64,000 nucleotides of DNA from JBMNOZ01 sp050943335 (GTDB lineage: Bacteria; Bacillota; Desulfitobacteriia; Desulfitobacteriales; Syntrophobotulaceae), in assembly GCA_050943335.1 (NCBI GenBank), contig JBMNOZ010000009.1, positions 1 to 64,000 on the forward strand. The letters are read 5' to 3'. The position numbers and the translations under genes are program-made. How positions within the stretch are numbered: position 1 is the first letter of the stretch; every line of letters begins with the position of its first letter. This document shows, piece after piece, positions 25,185-34,673 of the stretch. The notes below the pieces were generated by a model, which saw only the letters and a program-made list of their open reading frames with translations, was not told the DNA's origin and did no database searches.

Positions 25185-27845
25185 ATGAGTAAAAAATACG
25201 TATATTTATTCACCGAAGGAAAAGCATCTATGCGGGAGTTATTGGGAGGCAAGGGTGCTAATTTAGCGGAAATGACGAATATCGGACTTAATGTCCCCCC
25301 GGGTTTTACAGTTACAACAGAAGCTTGTCAAGCTTTTTATGATAATAACGAACAGTTGCCTGAGGAAGTTTGGGCGCAGGTTTTACCGGCAATAGAAAAA
25401 GTTGAAGCCTTAAGCGGCAAGAAGTTTGGTGATTCAGTTAATCCTCTACTAGTCTCTGTTCGTTCAGGAGCGAAAATTTCCATGCCGGGGATGATGGATA
25501 CAGTACTTAACCTTGGACTTAATGAAGATACCACTGTTGCTTTAAGTAAGGCAACAGGCAATGAAACCTTTGCTTATGATTGCTATCGGCGCTTCATCCA
25601 AATGTTTGGCAATGTGGTTCTAGGGATGGAGAGCTTCGAATTTGAGAATGTTTTAGAAGAAACTAAAAACAAGCAAGGGGTAAAATTTGATTCGGAACTT
25701 AATGTAGAAAGCTTAAAAGAATTAGTGCTTAAATTTAAAGAACTGGTTCGAGAAAGCACCGGAATTGTGTTTCCGGAAAACCCTTATGAGCAATTAAAAC
25801 AGGCTATTTCTGCTGTCTTTAGATCCTGGAATAATCCGCGGGCTAAAGTCTACCGGCAGGCCAATAATATCCCCGATGACATAGGAACTGCAGTTAATAT
25901 TCAAGCCATGGTTTTTGGAAATATGGGAAATGACTCCGGTACAGGAGTGGCTTTTACCCGTAACCCTTCTACAGGGGAGAAACACCTTTACGGGGAATAC
26001 TTGATGAATGCCCAAGGGGAAGATGTGGTGGCCGGAATCCGCACCCCGCTTTCAATTGCTAGTTTGGAAAAACAGAACCCTGAACTTTACAAAGAGTTCA
26101 GCCAAATTGCTAAAAATTTGGAAAACCATTACCGTCAGATGCAGGATATAGAATTCACCATTGAAAAAGGAAAATTATATATCCTTCAAACCCGCAACGG
26201 CAAATGTACTATTTCTGCGGCGGTTAAAATTGCCGTGGATCTCTGTAAGGAAGGGCTTATTACTAAAGAAGAAGCTATTAACAGGGTTGATCCTGAACAA
26301 TTAGGTAAACTTCTACACCGAAGACTGGATGATGAGGCTGTGCTCGATGTTATCGCTACTGGTTTACCGGCTTCCCCAGGATCAGCCTCGGGGAAAATTG
26401 TCTTTGACGCTGATGAAGCTGAAAAATTAGGTTCCGCAGGCGAAAAAGTGATCCTGGTGCGAACGGAAACAACTCCGGATGATATTCATGGGGTTCTGGC
26501 CGCCCAGGGTATACTTACCAGCCGGGGTGGGATGACCAGCCACGCCGCTGTGGTGGCTCGCCATATGGGTAAACCCGCTGTCTGTGGTTGTGAGGCTTTG
26601 AAAATAAGCTACGCTGAGGAAAAGATGACAGTCAATAATAAAGAGTATTCCAAAGGAGACTTCATCACTATTGACGGTGGGACCGGTCGGGTGATTGAAG
26701 GGGTCGTACCCATGAAGGATCCGGAAATGAGTGCGGATTTTGCGACCTTACTTGAATGGGCCGACGAGATAAGGAAATTAAAGGTTTTGGCCAATGCCGA
26801 TAATCCGCAAGACGCGGCTAAAGCCAGAGAATTTGGCGCTGAGGGAATCGGTTTATGCCGCACTGAGCATATGTTTATGAACCCTAAAAGATTACCCATC
26901 GTGCAGAGAATGATCCTCGCTCAAAACGTGGAAGAACGGGAAAAAGCTTTAGCTCAGCTTTTACCTCTCCAAGAAGAGGATTTTTATGAGCTTCTTAAAA
27001 CCATGCACGATTTACCTGTGACCATTAGATTATTAGATCCTCCCTTGCATGAGTTTTTGCCTAACTCGGAGGAACTGTTGGAAGAAATACTAACCATCAA
27101 ACTCACCAAGGATTTGGAAGATCCAGAGTATGTAAAAGAACTTTATGATAAAGAAAACCTGCTTAGGAAAGTAAAAGCCCTTTCGGAGTTAAATCCTATG
27201 TTAGGGCATCGGGGCTGCCGTTTAGGTATTACTTATCCCGAAATCTACCGGATGCAGGCCCGGGCCATTTTTTCGGCTGCTGCGCGTCTGGTTAAAGAAG
27301 GGTATACTGTTTATCCCCAGGTAAAGATTCCTTTGGTAATTGACTCTCAAGAATTGAAAATACTCCGGGAGGAAATTGTAGAGATTGCTAATCAGGTTAT
27401 GGCCGAGCAGGGAGTTCAGATTTGGTACAGAGTTGGGACCATGATTGAAATGCCGAGGGCTGCGCTAACGGCAAGGAAAATAGCTGAATACGCCGATTTC
27501 TTCTCTTTCGGTACCAATGATTTAACCCAGGCTGTATTCGGCTTTTCCAGAGATGATGCCGAGGGTAAGTTCCTACCCCTTTACGTCCAGCAGAACATTC
27601 TCGCCGCCAATCCCTTCGCTGTTTTAGATAGGGAAGGGGTTGGAGAGATAATGGATATTTGTGTCAAGCGAGGCCGAGAAGAAAACAAAGATCTCAAAGT
27701 AGGAATTTGCGGCGAACACGGTGGCGACCCGTCTTCGATCGAGTTCTGTCATGAAATCGACTTAGACTATGTTTCCTGTTCACCTTTCAGAGTACCTATC
27801 GCCCGCCTGGCAGCCGCCCAGGCAGCAATAAGTTCTTCTCACTAA
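25185..27845 (+). CDS. ppdK: Pyruvate, phosphate dikinase
   Basis: About 886 residues, full length. The N-terminal ATP-grasp domain (GGKGANLAEMTNIGLNVPPGF), the swivelling phosphohistidine domain with the catalytic His in GGMTSHAAVVARHMGKPAVCG, and the C-terminal PEP-binding barrel with the catalytic Cys in GICGEHGGDP are all present. It interconverts pyruvate, ATP and phosphate with PEP, AMP and PPi. The ATG at 25185 has GGAGAG 8 bp upstream. Regulated by the upstream PpsR. Confidence 0.98.
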   Translation: MSKKYVYLFTEGKASMRELLGGKGANLAEMTNIGLNVPPGFTVTTEACQAFYDNNEQLPEEVWAQVLPAIEKVEALSGKKFGDSVNPLLVSVRSGAKISMPGMMDTVLNLGLNEDTTVALSKATGNETFAYDCYRRFIQMFGNVVLGMESFEFENVLEETKNKQGVKFDSELNVESLKELVLKFKELVRESTGIVFPENPYEQLKQAISAVFRSWNNPRAKVYRQANNIPDDIGTAVNIQAMVFGNMGNDSGTGVAFTRNPSTGEKHLYGEYLMNAQGEDVVAGIRTPLSIASLEKQNPELYKEFSQIAKNLENHYRQMQDIEFTIEKGKLYILQTRNGKCTISAAVKIAVDLCKEGLITKEEAINRVDPEQLGKLLHRRLDDEAVLDVIATGLPASPGSASGKIVFDADEAEKLGSAGEKVILVRTETTPDDIHGVLAAQGILTSRGGMTSHAAVVARHMGKPAVCGCEALKISYAEEKMTVNNKEYSKGDFITIDGGTGRVIEGVVPMKDPEMSADFATLLEWADEIRKLKVLANADNPQDAAKAREFGAEGIGLCRTEHMFMNPKRLPIVQRMILAQNVEEREKALAQLLPLQEEDFYELLKTMHDLPVTIRLLDPPLHEFLPNSEELLEEILTIKLTKDLEDPEYVKELYDKENLLRKVKALSELNPMLGHRGCRLGITYPEIYRMQARAIFSAAARLVKEGYTVYPQVKIPLVIDSQELKILREEIVEIANQVMAEQGVQIWYRVGTMIEMPRAALTARKIAEYADFFSFGTNDLTQAVFGFSRDDAEGKFLPLYVQQNILAANPFAVLDREGVGEIMDICVKRGREENKDLKVGICGEHGGDPSSIEFCHEIDLDYVSCSPFRVPIARLAAAQAAISSSH

Positions 27846-28170
27846 TTGACAATGTCCTTCGACTTAGTTGGAGACGTATACAAACTAACCTAGACGTATA
27901 GAATAGGGTATTGAAGAAGAATTGAAATAGAATAAGGTATTGTCTCTTGCGATTTAAGAGATAATACCTTATTTTTATTAAGGGTCGTTTTATGGAAAAA
28001 ATATTAAATATTTTCCAGCTAGTAGAAAGATATACAAAAGAATGTTAATATTTTGTTAGGAAGTGCATAAATCAATCTTTAATTGTGAATAGGCGGACAA
28101 TTTTACTCGCGTAATGAATTTTAGGGGACAAAAAGATTTTACATTGGATTTTTCCATTGAGGTGTTCTTT
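27846..28170. other. Intergenic region between ppdK and the GGDEF gene
   Basis: 325 bp without a gene. It holds two copies of AGACGTATA (27872-27880 and 27892-27900), 20 bp apart, and the ppdK terminator. I see no clear promoter. Confidence 0.5.
27931..27978 (+). terminator. Strong intrinsic terminator after ppdK
   Basis: An 18-bp stem pairs 27931-27948 (AATAAGGTATTGTCTCTT) with 27956-27973 around a 7-nt loop, followed by a T-run. It contains one G-T pair. Confidence 0.9.
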
Positions 28171-29409
28171 GTGAAATTATTACTCAGTCTTTACCTCTTT
28201 GTTGCCGTTATATTTACTCAGTTTTTGGCTGCTTACTTTTTTTCAAAGAGCAAAAATAACTACCGAAAGGTATTCTTTGCTTTTATATTGTGTGTCGGTG
28301 TTTATTCCAATAAGTACATTTTTCATTCGGCTCAGTAATTCTTGGCACCATCTTTTTTACACTAAATGGGAGGTAAAACAGTTTTTTGGATTTTATTCCT
28401 TGTTTATGGAAAGAGGTTATTGGTATTTTGTACATATTTCTTACACTATGCTGTGCTTGTTTCTGACTATTATCGTTTACTATTTAGGATATCGAAAAAA
28501 ATCGTCCGGCTACAGCAGACCCCAATTTATGGTTTTCTTTCTTGCTTCCCTGCTTCCTCTTATCGGAATCATGTTGCTTCTTGTTATTTACGATAAGTGG
28601 ATTGATTTTGCTGCTTTAATAATGCCCATTTCTGTATTTATTATTGGTTATGGCATTATAAAATATGATTTTTTAGAAATAAAGGCTCTTGCTCGAGAAA
28701 CAATTTTTGAAACAGTCTTGATGGGATGTTGATTTTGGAATCAGGGCAAAGGCTGATAGATTACAATAAGGCTGCTAAAGATTTTTTCAGAGCCTTAAAT
28801 ATTTCCTTAGATAACCATTCTATTGAGCATTTATTTGATCGGAAACCAGAGTTGCTGGAAATTTTTAAAAGTGAGACTACCCAGGAATTTTCTGTGATGA
28901 TCGATGGGGAAAAGCGTTTTTTTGAGATTAGCTCTTTGAGCGGTCTTTATAATAGAGCGGAGTTTATGAATTTGGCTCAAAGAGAATTATCCGGGGCCAA
29001 AGAACTTAATAAGGGATTATCTCTGTTGATGATTGATATAGATTTTTTTAAAAACATTAACGATACATATGGACATGCGGCGGGAGATGAAGTAGTTCGT
29101 GAAATGGGAAATATGATAAAGACTAATTTTCGAAAAACAGATTTTGCCGGACGCCTAGGAGGGGAAGAATTTGCTGTCCTTTTAAAGGATATATCTTTGG
29201 AAGAAGCAAAAAGTGCGGCAGAGAAATTCCGGGAGACTGTGTCAAGGAGTAAAGTGGTTTACGAGAAACAGGAAATTAGATTTACTGTAAGCATTGGAGT
29301 GGCGGCAACCGGAGGTAACAGCGATATCGAAGATGTTTTAAAACAGGCAGATAATGCTCTGTATAAAGCAAAAGCCAAAGGACGAAATTGTGTTGTAACA
29401 GCGGAGTAG
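28171..29409 (+). pseudogene. Broken 7TM-PAS-GGDEF diguanylate cyclase
   Basis: Three pieces of one gene lie in alternating frames. From GTG 28171 the first frame gives MKLLLSLYLF and membrane helices up to about 28300. A second frame then supplies the remaining helices to a stop at 28730-28732. The first frame resumes at about 28726 with a PAS-like piece and a GGDEF domain. The GGDEF domain keeps GLYNRAEF, DIDFFKNINDTYGH, RLGGEEF (active-site motif) and an RxxD I-site (RKTD) five residues before it. FEIS of the PAS strand runs directly into LSGLYNR, so the end of PAS and the linker are deleted. The ATG/TGA overlap at 28726 could allow a separate soluble GGDEF protein, but decay is the simpler reading. 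Confidence 0.7.
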
Positions 29410-29501
29410 CATGATAATCATGTAAAAAAGATTGCCTAGAGTTTATATATAGTTACTGTTAAATTGCTGCACAGCTTCTTTGGAAGGCGGCCATTTTTTT
29501 G

Positions 29502-29558
29502 TTGACGCCATAATAAAAGAGATGTATAATGGAAACCAGAAAAACGAAAATAGTTTCC
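29502..29558 (+). promoter_or_regulatory. Promoter and candidate operator of the tetR gene
   Basis: TTGACG (29502-29507), 17 bp, TATAAT (29525-29530). Immediately downstream, GGAAAC (29531-29536) and GTTTCC (29553-29558) form an inverted repeat covering the expected transcription start. An autoregulatory TetR operator is a reasonable inference. Confidence 0.7.
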
Positions 29559-29599
29559 GCGGTACAAAGTTTTATAATCCGGAAAATGGAGGTAATCAT

Positions 29600-30196
29600 A
29601 TGGAGCATACCAATCGGAGGCGGATTTTGCAGGTCGCCCATAATCTGTTTAATGCTCGCGGATATCGAGGGGTAACTATCAAAGAACTGGCGGATCAACT
29701 GGGGATGAGTAAAAAAACTATTTATCAGTATTACTCCAGTAAAGAAGATATTGCGACGGCGGTTGTTGAGGATTGTATTAAAAGACTTGATGAAGTGACA
29801 AAAATTTTTGATGAACCCGGTCTGGATCCTCAATTTGTAATTAAAGAGATCTTAATGCACTTAAAAGAAGAATCATTAAGGCTGAGCCCCCTTTTCATAA
29901 TGGATATGGAAAAATATCTTCCTGAATTGGCTAATAAGTTTAATAAATTTAGAAACGAAAAAAAGCAAAGAGTTAGCGAGTTGTTAAAAGAGGCTCAGCG
30001 TTTGGATTTGATACAGGATATGCCAATCCCCTTGGTTACGGAAATTCTTGCCGTCTGTTTAAAAGCGCTGGTTCGCTCTGATTCTTTCTCCCAATTAGGT
30101 TTTTCCACTATATATGTCCTGGATGTATTTTTAAATATTTTCGGCAAAGGGATCGAGGCCTCGAGGGCTGAAAAGAATCCTTCTAAACAAGGCTGA
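29600..30196 (+). CDS. TetR family transcriptional regulator
   Basis: About 198 residues. The N-terminal helix-turn-helix is typical (FNARGYRGVTIKELADQLGM, then SKKTIYQYYSSKEDI). The C-terminal ligand domain is not recognisable. ATG at 29600 follows GGAGG. The gene looks intact, while the downstream genes it may have controlled (a rifamycin-phosphotransferase-like enzyme and a DHA2-type efflux pump) are broken. A drug-responsive repressor is plausible but unproven. Confidence 0.88.
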   Translation: MEHTNRRRILQVAHNLFNARGYRGVTIKELADQLGMSKKTIYQYYSSKEDIATAVVEDCIKRLDEVTKIFDEPGLDPQFVIKEILMHLKEESLRLSPLFIMDMEKYLPELANKFNKFRNEKKQRVSELLKEAQRLDLIQDMPIPLVTEILAVCLKALVRSDSFSQLGFSTIYVLDVFLNIFGKGIEASRAEKNPSKQG

Positions 30197-30318
30197 ATGG
30201 TAATAGTCCAAGACAAGATAAATTTAAAATCGCAAGGGCATTTTATGCGGAAACCCAAAAAAATATACTAGTTTTTCTATATTCCAACATTTTAGAACAG
30301 ATTAGGAGGGAATGACTG

Positions 30319-32135
30319 ATGGAGAAGTATGTATTGGGATTCAATGAGGTAGATAAAACATCGTTGCCTTATGTTGGAGGCAAAGGGGCTAACTTAGGAG
30401 AAATGCTTAAAGCCGGGTTTCCAGTTCCCCAAGGGTTTTGTGTTACAACCCGGGCCTACCAAGCTTTTGTTCAACAAAGTACTGAGTTTGGCAGCTTGCT
30501 CGATCAGCTTGAACATATAAACCCTAATGATCTGGAACACATCCGTAAATTAGGGCTGGGTATTAGTGACAGCAGATTTATATCAGGTACGAGAACAAAA
30601 AATCATAAAAAAACAGATCGCTAAAAAGAAAATTGCTATCTACTCACTGCCAGAAGGAGGAACAATCACAAAAGAAATCCCACCGGAAAATCAGGAGATG
30701 CAAGCGTTAGAAGATGATAAGATCATCGAACTCGCTGAATGGGGGCGGAAAATAGAAGACCATTATGGCTCCGAACAGGATATTGAATGGGGATATGCGG
30801 GTGGTAAATTCTATATTCTTCAAAGTCGCCCTATCACATCCTTATTCCCTGTACCTCAAGTTCCTGACCACAAGTTTCGCGTGTTTGTTTCCTTTGGGCA
30901 CATTCAAGTAATGACCGATGCGATGAAGCCTTTATCAATATCGCTGGTGAGGAATTTAACCAATTTCTTAAAAGAGGATGCCTCAAAGGAAAATCCTTTT
31001 ATCTACTCAGCTGGTGGAAGAGTTTTTGCGGATTTTACCGGGCCTCTTTTGTTCAAACCTGCTCGGCGCATGTTGTTCAAAGTATTTAATAATATGGATG
31101 AATTACTGGTATCTGCCTTGAGCGAAGCTGTAAAGAAAGAAGAATTTTCTAAGTTGTCCTTACCAAAGCGGAGCCTTTTCAGAACGCTCAAGAAAATGGC
31201 TCCAATAATTATTCCAACTCTGCTTAGGGTTCAGCGCAATTTGCATTTTAGAAATCCGGTTAAAGCTAGAGCCCAGGCGGATTTATTGATTAAGGAAATA
31301 GCAAAAGAAAAAGAAGAGTATATTTTTAATGCCGTAGGGGCAGAAAGAATTCACCGTATACAGCAAAGTATGGGGGAAATGCCCAAAATATTGCTTAAGG
31401 TCGCCAGCTTTTGGATTGCCGGGGTGCTTGCCTCAGTAAGACTTAATAAGGAATTAAAAAAACAAATAGGCGAAAAAAGTATCCCGCTTGCTTAAGCTCT
31501 ATCGCAATCTAATGGGCATGCGGGAGCATCATAAATTTGCCCTGATAATACTCATGGATATCTATAAGCGTGCCATTATGGAAGAGGCAAGAGCCCTGGT
31601 CAGAAACGGGATACTGCAGACTGAAGAGGATATATTCTTTTTTACCTTGGATGAAATCATTGCTTTATGCAAAGATAGCTTTTCCGGTAACATTCAGGAG
31701 GTTATGGAAAAAAGAAAAAAACAGCATGAGATAAACCAAAAACTAACAGTTCCCCGTGTTATTACCAGTGAAGGGGAAATTATTACCGGCACAAGGCTGG
31801 ATGTAAAAGTACCTGAAGGGGCCCTAGTAGGAACACCGGCTTCCGCGGGTGTAGTAGAGGGTGTCGCCAGGGTAATTTTAAGGCTAGAAGACGCCAAATT
31901 AAATCCTGGAGAAATACTGGTCACTACTTTTACAGATCCGGGCTGGACTCCACTTTTTACATCGGCTATCGGTCTAGTTATAGAAGTGGGTGGGACGATG
32001 TCCCATGGATCTGTTGTGGCGCGAGAATACGGTATTCCTGCTGTAGCAGGTGTAGATAACATCACCAGCATCATAAAAGACGGTAGCCGCATCCGTGTAA
32101 ACGGTACGGAGGGTTATGTCCAAATATTGGAATAG
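30319..32135 (+). pseudogene. Decayed PEP-synthase-like / rifamycin phosphotransferase gene
   Basis: Remnants in three frames. Piece 1 (from 30319) is the ATP-grasp N terminus, SLPYVGGKGANLGEMLKAGF. Piece 2 (from about 30560 to 31495) resumes with TADLYQVREQKI, EQDIEWGYAGGKFYILQSRP and a middle domain beginning FRVFVSFGHIQVMTDAMKPL. Piece 3 (31488-32135) holds the phosphohistidine domain with GGTMSHGSVVAREYGIPAV. About 605 codons remain, against roughly 870 expected. Sequence is lost at both frame changes: most of the ATP-grasp fold, and part of the middle domain. The three-domain order fits rifampin phosphotransferases and related PEP synthases. Preceded by TTAGGAGGG. Non-functional as written. 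Confidence 0.8.
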
Positions 32136-32155
32136 GCGAAAGCCCAATAATCTTA

Positions 32156-33159
32156 ATGAAATACGAGGTACTTGCCATGATAATTTTCGTAGGGATAATT
32201 TTAGGTATGTTTGCCATCAGCGTAATGCAATTAGTGCTCGCTACCGCCTTACCTCATATCGTGAGTGAAATCGGTGGGGGCCATTTATATAGTTTTGTTT
32301 TTTCCAGCTATATGATTTCTTCAATAGTAATGATACCAATATTCTCAAAGCTGGCAGATATATATGGGAAAAAAAGATTTTATCTTATCGGAATAGGCAT
32401 TTTTGCAACAGGCACTCTTTACGGAGCATTGGCATCAAATATGCCGGCTCTTATCATAGCGAGAATAATACAAGGCGTAGGGGCAGGAATTCTAACCCCC
32501 GTATCTCTGGCCCTGGTGTCAGACATGTTCACTGCAGAAAAAAGAGGACGTATGATCGGTATATTCGGAATGGTTCAGTTGGTATCAAACTTAATCAGTC
32601 CTCTTCTGGGAAAGTCATTTTAAGCTCAGTAGTCGCAGGGGGCATTATGTACGGGCTGATTGCAATACTGCCCTTATGCGGCGCCATGCTTGGCAGCCAG
32701 GGTTTTAAGATAAATGAAAGCCAGATCTTATTGTTTTTCATGTTCGGTACAACAACTGGAATGGTTGCAAGTAGCTTTTTAGTAAAGAGGTTAAATTCAG
32801 CGATATTCACAAAAACAATATGGATTGTGATGAGTGTCTCCTCAATCAGCATCTTGTATTTTATCAGCGTAAAGAATTTAATCATGTTTAACCTTTTAAA
32901 TACTGTGATCGGTTTATGTTTAGGGGGAATTATGTCAACCTTTATGATTAATTCTCAGAATGCCGTGAAAAGTGAAGATAGGACTGTCCTAAGCGGACTT
33001 ATCCAACTCGGTAGATATATGGGCGCTTCTATAGGAGTTACAATTTTTGCAGGCGTATTGCCTGAAGTCGGTATGATAACCAGTGTGTCGCAATTTGCAG
33101 GTGCCTTTGGCGTACTGTTGGTATTAAGTGTGCTTGGGCTTGCGAACGAGGTGCTGTAA
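32156..33159 (+). pseudogene. Decayed MFS drug transporter (DHA2 type)
   Basis: The N-terminal half (32156-32623) has about five helices and MFS motifs KLADIYGKKRFYLIG and RIIQGVGAGILTPVSLALVSD. It stops after SPLLGKSF. A different frame then continues from about 32611 with VILSSVVAGGIMYGLIAILPL and further helices to 33159. Roughly 330 codons remain, against about 480 for a 14-helix transporter; the central helices are missing at the junction. It lies 20 bp after the phosphotransferase remnant, so both were probably one TetR-controlled operon. Confidence 0.78.
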
Positions 33160-33286
33160 TATACTAAAAGGAAAAATAAATGACAAAGTTTTTGCTAGAT
33201 AATAGAAACGAATATGTTAAACTTGGTATTAATAAAAATGAGTGTCTTATGTTTCAACGGTGGAAATAATTTATGGAGGGTTATGG

Positions 33287-34510
33287 ATGGTACGAAAAAT
33301 TGGGACTTTTTTAATCGCTGTTCTTTTTATGTTTCTTTTAACTGCCTGTAGTGAAGGGGGAAGAGCAGAAAATAAAAAATATAATATTGAGGAAATTAGC
33401 GAAGAGGTAATTGAAGGCAATAATCAATTTGCCTTTGAAATCTTTAAAAAACTTAATAATGAGGATACAGATAAAAGTATTTTTATTTCCCCAATCAGTA
33501 TTTCCACAGCCCTTACCATGACCTATAACGGAGCGGAGTCCTCCACAAAGGAAGGTATGGAAAAGGCCCTCGGTTTTGAGGGACTGGATCGAGATATTGT
33601 AAACAAGAGCTTTAGCAACTTGCTTAATTATCTTCCCCAGGCCAGTGAAAAAATAGAACTTAATTTAGCCAACTCTATCTGGATTAGGGAAGGAGAAGAG
33701 ATAAAAAAGGATTTTTTAGAGAAAAACGAGAGCAATTTTAGAGCTAAAATTGAGACCTTGGATTTTTCAAAGGACTCTGCTGTTGCGATCATCAATAAAT
33801 GGATAGCTAAGGAAACCAAGGGTAAAATTGAGGAGATGCTTGACCCTCCTATTGATCCCAGGGTGATTATGTATCTGATTAATGCTATTTATTTCCAGGG
33901 AGAATGGAGCAAGGAGTTTGACCCTCGAGATACATCTGATAGCACCTTCCATACCTATGACGGCGGTGAGCAAACTGTAGAAATGATGAGCCGTCAAGAT
34001 AAGTTTCTATATACTGAAAAAGAGGATTTTAAAGCTCTAAAGCTTCCCTATGGGAAAGGGGAAGTCGCTATGTATCTCTTACTTCCAGAGCAGAACATAG
34101 ATATTAATGAATTTATTCAAGGCTTGTCCGGGAAAACTTGGGAGGATATTCGTAAGAGCGTGGTCGAAACCGATGATGTGTTTCTTAATATGCCAAAATT
34201 CAAACTGGAATACGGAATTAAAAATCTCAATACCTGTTTAGAAGAATTAGGTATGAGCGAGGCCTTAAGCGATAGGGCAGATTTTTCTGGAATAAGAGAA
34301 GATATCTTCATCAGCAGGGTTCTACATAAAGCAGTTCTGGAAGTGGATGAAAAGGGCAGTAAGGCTGCCGGGGCAACAGTGGTAGAAATGAGGGAGGTGG
34401 CTGCTGTCGAACCTATAACATTTATTGCCGACAGGCCTTTTGTGTTTATTATCTCTGAGGAAACTACCAAATCCATACTTTTCATGGGTAAACTTTTAAA
34501 GGTCGAGTAA
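33287..34510 (+). CDS. Lipoprotein serpin (serine protease inhibitor)
   Basis: About 407 residues. A lipoprotein signal ends LLTAC with the lipid-modified Cys at residue 21, so the protein is membrane-tethered outside the cell. A complete serpin fold follows: SPISISTALTMTYNGA, NAIYFQGEW and the C-terminal DRPFVFIISEETTKSILFMG. The reactive-loop hinge EKGSKAAGAT (residues 355-364) has the small residues needed for loop insertion, so it should be inhibitory. Alignment to antitrypsin spacing places P1-P1' at Val371-Ala372, suggesting elastase- or subtilisin-like targets. ATG at 33287 has GGAGGG 6 bp upstream. Confidence 0.92.
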   Translation: MVRKIGTFLIAVLFMFLLTACSEGGRAENKKYNIEEISEEVIEGNNQFAFEIFKKLNNEDTDKSIFISPISISTALTMTYNGAESSTKEGMEKALGFEGLDRDIVNKSFSNLLNYLPQASEKIELNLANSIWIREGEEIKKDFLEKNESNFRAKIETLDFSKDSAVAIINKWIAKETKGKIEEMLDPPIDPRVIMYLINAIYFQGEWSKEFDPRDTSDSTFHTYDGGEQTVEMMSRQDKFLYTEKEDFKALKLPYGKGEVAMYLLLPEQNIDINEFIQGLSGKTWEDIRKSVVETDDVFLNMPKFKLEYGIKNLNTCLEELGMSEALSDRADFSGIREDIFISRVLHKAVLEVDEKGSKAAGATVVEMREVAAVEPITFIADRPFVFIISEETTKSILFMGKLLKVE

Positions 34511-34673
34511 ACAGTTGGATATTAACCGGAACAGGGTAAAAGAAAATAAATAGCCCCCTCTCTTTTGCGGTCACTTGGTTCAGAAATGGAAGGAAACAAG
34601 CTTAGAAAAAGGGAAACTGGACCTTCTTAGCGAAATATGGTGTAGAAAGAAAACATAAGAGGGAGTGCTATAG

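Noticed and set aside
27872..27900. Two AGACGTATA copies as an operator or attachment site
   Set aside because: Only two short copies, no third element, no mobile gene nearby.
28720..28740. Programmed frameshift joining the 7TM and GGDEF halves
   Set aside because: No slippery run or stimulatory structure is obvious, and the gene has another frame break and a PAS deletion, so decay is more likely.
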